NCBI RefSeq assembly: GCF_001186155.3
Contig: NZ_CP016540.2
Location: 124,001-188,000 of the forward strand
Direction: 5' to 3'
DNA length: 64,000 nucleotides
From: Planococcus versutus
GTDB lineage: Bacteria; Bacillota; Bacilli; Bacillales_A; Planococcaceae
In this document: one piece after another, positions 63,589 through 64,000 of the stretch
Numbering within the stretch: the stretch's first letter is position 1
Layout of the letters: each line of letters begins with the position of its first letter
Position numbers and translations under genes: made by a program
The notes under the pieces: model-generated
What the model saw: only the letters and a program-made list of their open reading frames with translations
What the model was told of the DNA's origin: nothing
Database searches by the model: none

Positions 63589-64000
63589 AAAAAAGCATGA
63601 AGAACATGTCGATGAAGCTTGGCTCTTGCCATATGCCGATATTTTGACGCTACTCTTGGCTTTGTTCATTGTATTATTTGCTTCCAGCCAAGTTGATGCC
63701 CAAAAGTTCAATGCCATTGCCGAATCGTTTAACAGCGAACTGCAAGGCGGTACCGGTGTACTCGATGAACAAGCGCCAGTCGAAAGTTTTGATACTTCAC
63801 CAACCGCCGAGCTAAGTGAAGATCCGCCATCAGGCGAAAGCCCAGAAGAAATATTAGCGGCTAAAGACCAGCAAGAACTGAGAAAGTTTCAAACAAAAAT
63901 TGAAGCCTATATTGATGAAAAAGGATTATCGCCTCGACTCCAAACTGAAATGACTGCAAAAGGCTTAATGATTACGATCAAAGAAGGCGTGTTATTCGAG
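63569..64000 (+). CDS. motB: Flagellar motor stator protein MotB, 5' part (runs off the window)
   Basis: 144 codons present. Start taken at the GTG at 63569 after GAGGAG; a TTG at 63578 is an alternative. KRKKKHEEHVDEAWLLPYAD then one membrane helix, whose Asp in YADIL carries the ion. The OmpA-like peptidoglycan-binding domain lies beyond the window. Overlaps motA by about 20 bases. Confidence 0.93.
   Translation, partial: MFKLKRKKKHEEHVDEAWLLPYADILTLLLALFIVLFASSQVDAQKFNAIAESFNSELQGGTGVLDEQAPVESFDTSPTAELSEDPPSGESPEEILAAKDQQELRKFQTKIEAYIDEKGLSPRLQTEMTAKGLMITIKEGVLFE

Overview
The window reads as chromosome of a Gram-positive, low-to-mid GC Bacillales bacterium. The 16S rRNA gene has the look of Planococcus/Planomicrobium (Planococcaceae), and gene order follows Bacillus subtilis closely with telling gaps. 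There is no phage or plasmid backbone. The accessory content is repeats, an IS110 remnant, two group I introns and a homing endonuclease.

Layout. 1-3.9 kb: 3' end of the leucine operon (leuA partial, leuB, leuC, leuD). 4.0-5.4 kb: a 440-aa Na+/H+ antiporter-family transporter. 5.4-19.9 kb: the S10-spc-alpha ribosomal supercluster (rpsJ to rplQ, with secY, adk, infA and rpoA); the map and KOW genes normally between adk and infA are absent. 20-24.6 kb: ecfA1-ecfA2-ecfT, truA, then rplM-rpsI behind an L13-type leader. 24.7-27.3 kb: a VOC protein, salA and kbaA. 27.4-33.4 kb: a complete 16S-23S-5S operon with seven tRNAs (Thr, Glu, Val, Tyr, Gln, Lys, Ala). 33.4-37.0 kb: divergent citA/citR, a GNAT acetyltransferase and arginase. 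37.4-46.0 kb: sigW-rsiW-cdaA-cdaR-glmM, a voltage-gated-type K+ channel, and glmS behind a glmS ribozyme. 46-50 kb: repeats, an RsbR-like STAS protein and a PAS-GGDEF-EAL protein.

50.3-64 kb is a signalling and motility block: a GAF-HD-GYP phosphodiesterase, a DUF3307 membrane protein, a class III nucleotide cyclase, fliW-csrA, flagellin (hag), a YjfB-like small protein, a LAGLIDADG endonuclease, a glucosaminidase, flaG-fliD-fliT-like-fliS, a repeat-filled gap, and motA-motB. FliW and CsrA fit the known homeostatic control of flagellin translation. SigD-type promoters stand before hag and flaG.

The most unusual feature is hag. Its open frame stops after 350 codons because a group I intron follows the Arg-Asp-Val-Asp motif. 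A 37-codon exon then completes the flagellin C-terminus, and directly behind it lies a second group I intron core followed by another flagellin C-terminal exon. Both candidate spliced products are exactly 382 aa and differ only in their last 14 residues. A free-standing LAGLIDADG endonuclease gene about 0.5 kb downstream may be the mobility partner. Also notable are a short translated-looking leader overlapping the glmS ribozyme, a terminal-inverted-repeat element abutting the arginase stop codon, and a class III cyclase of adenylyl type in the motility region.
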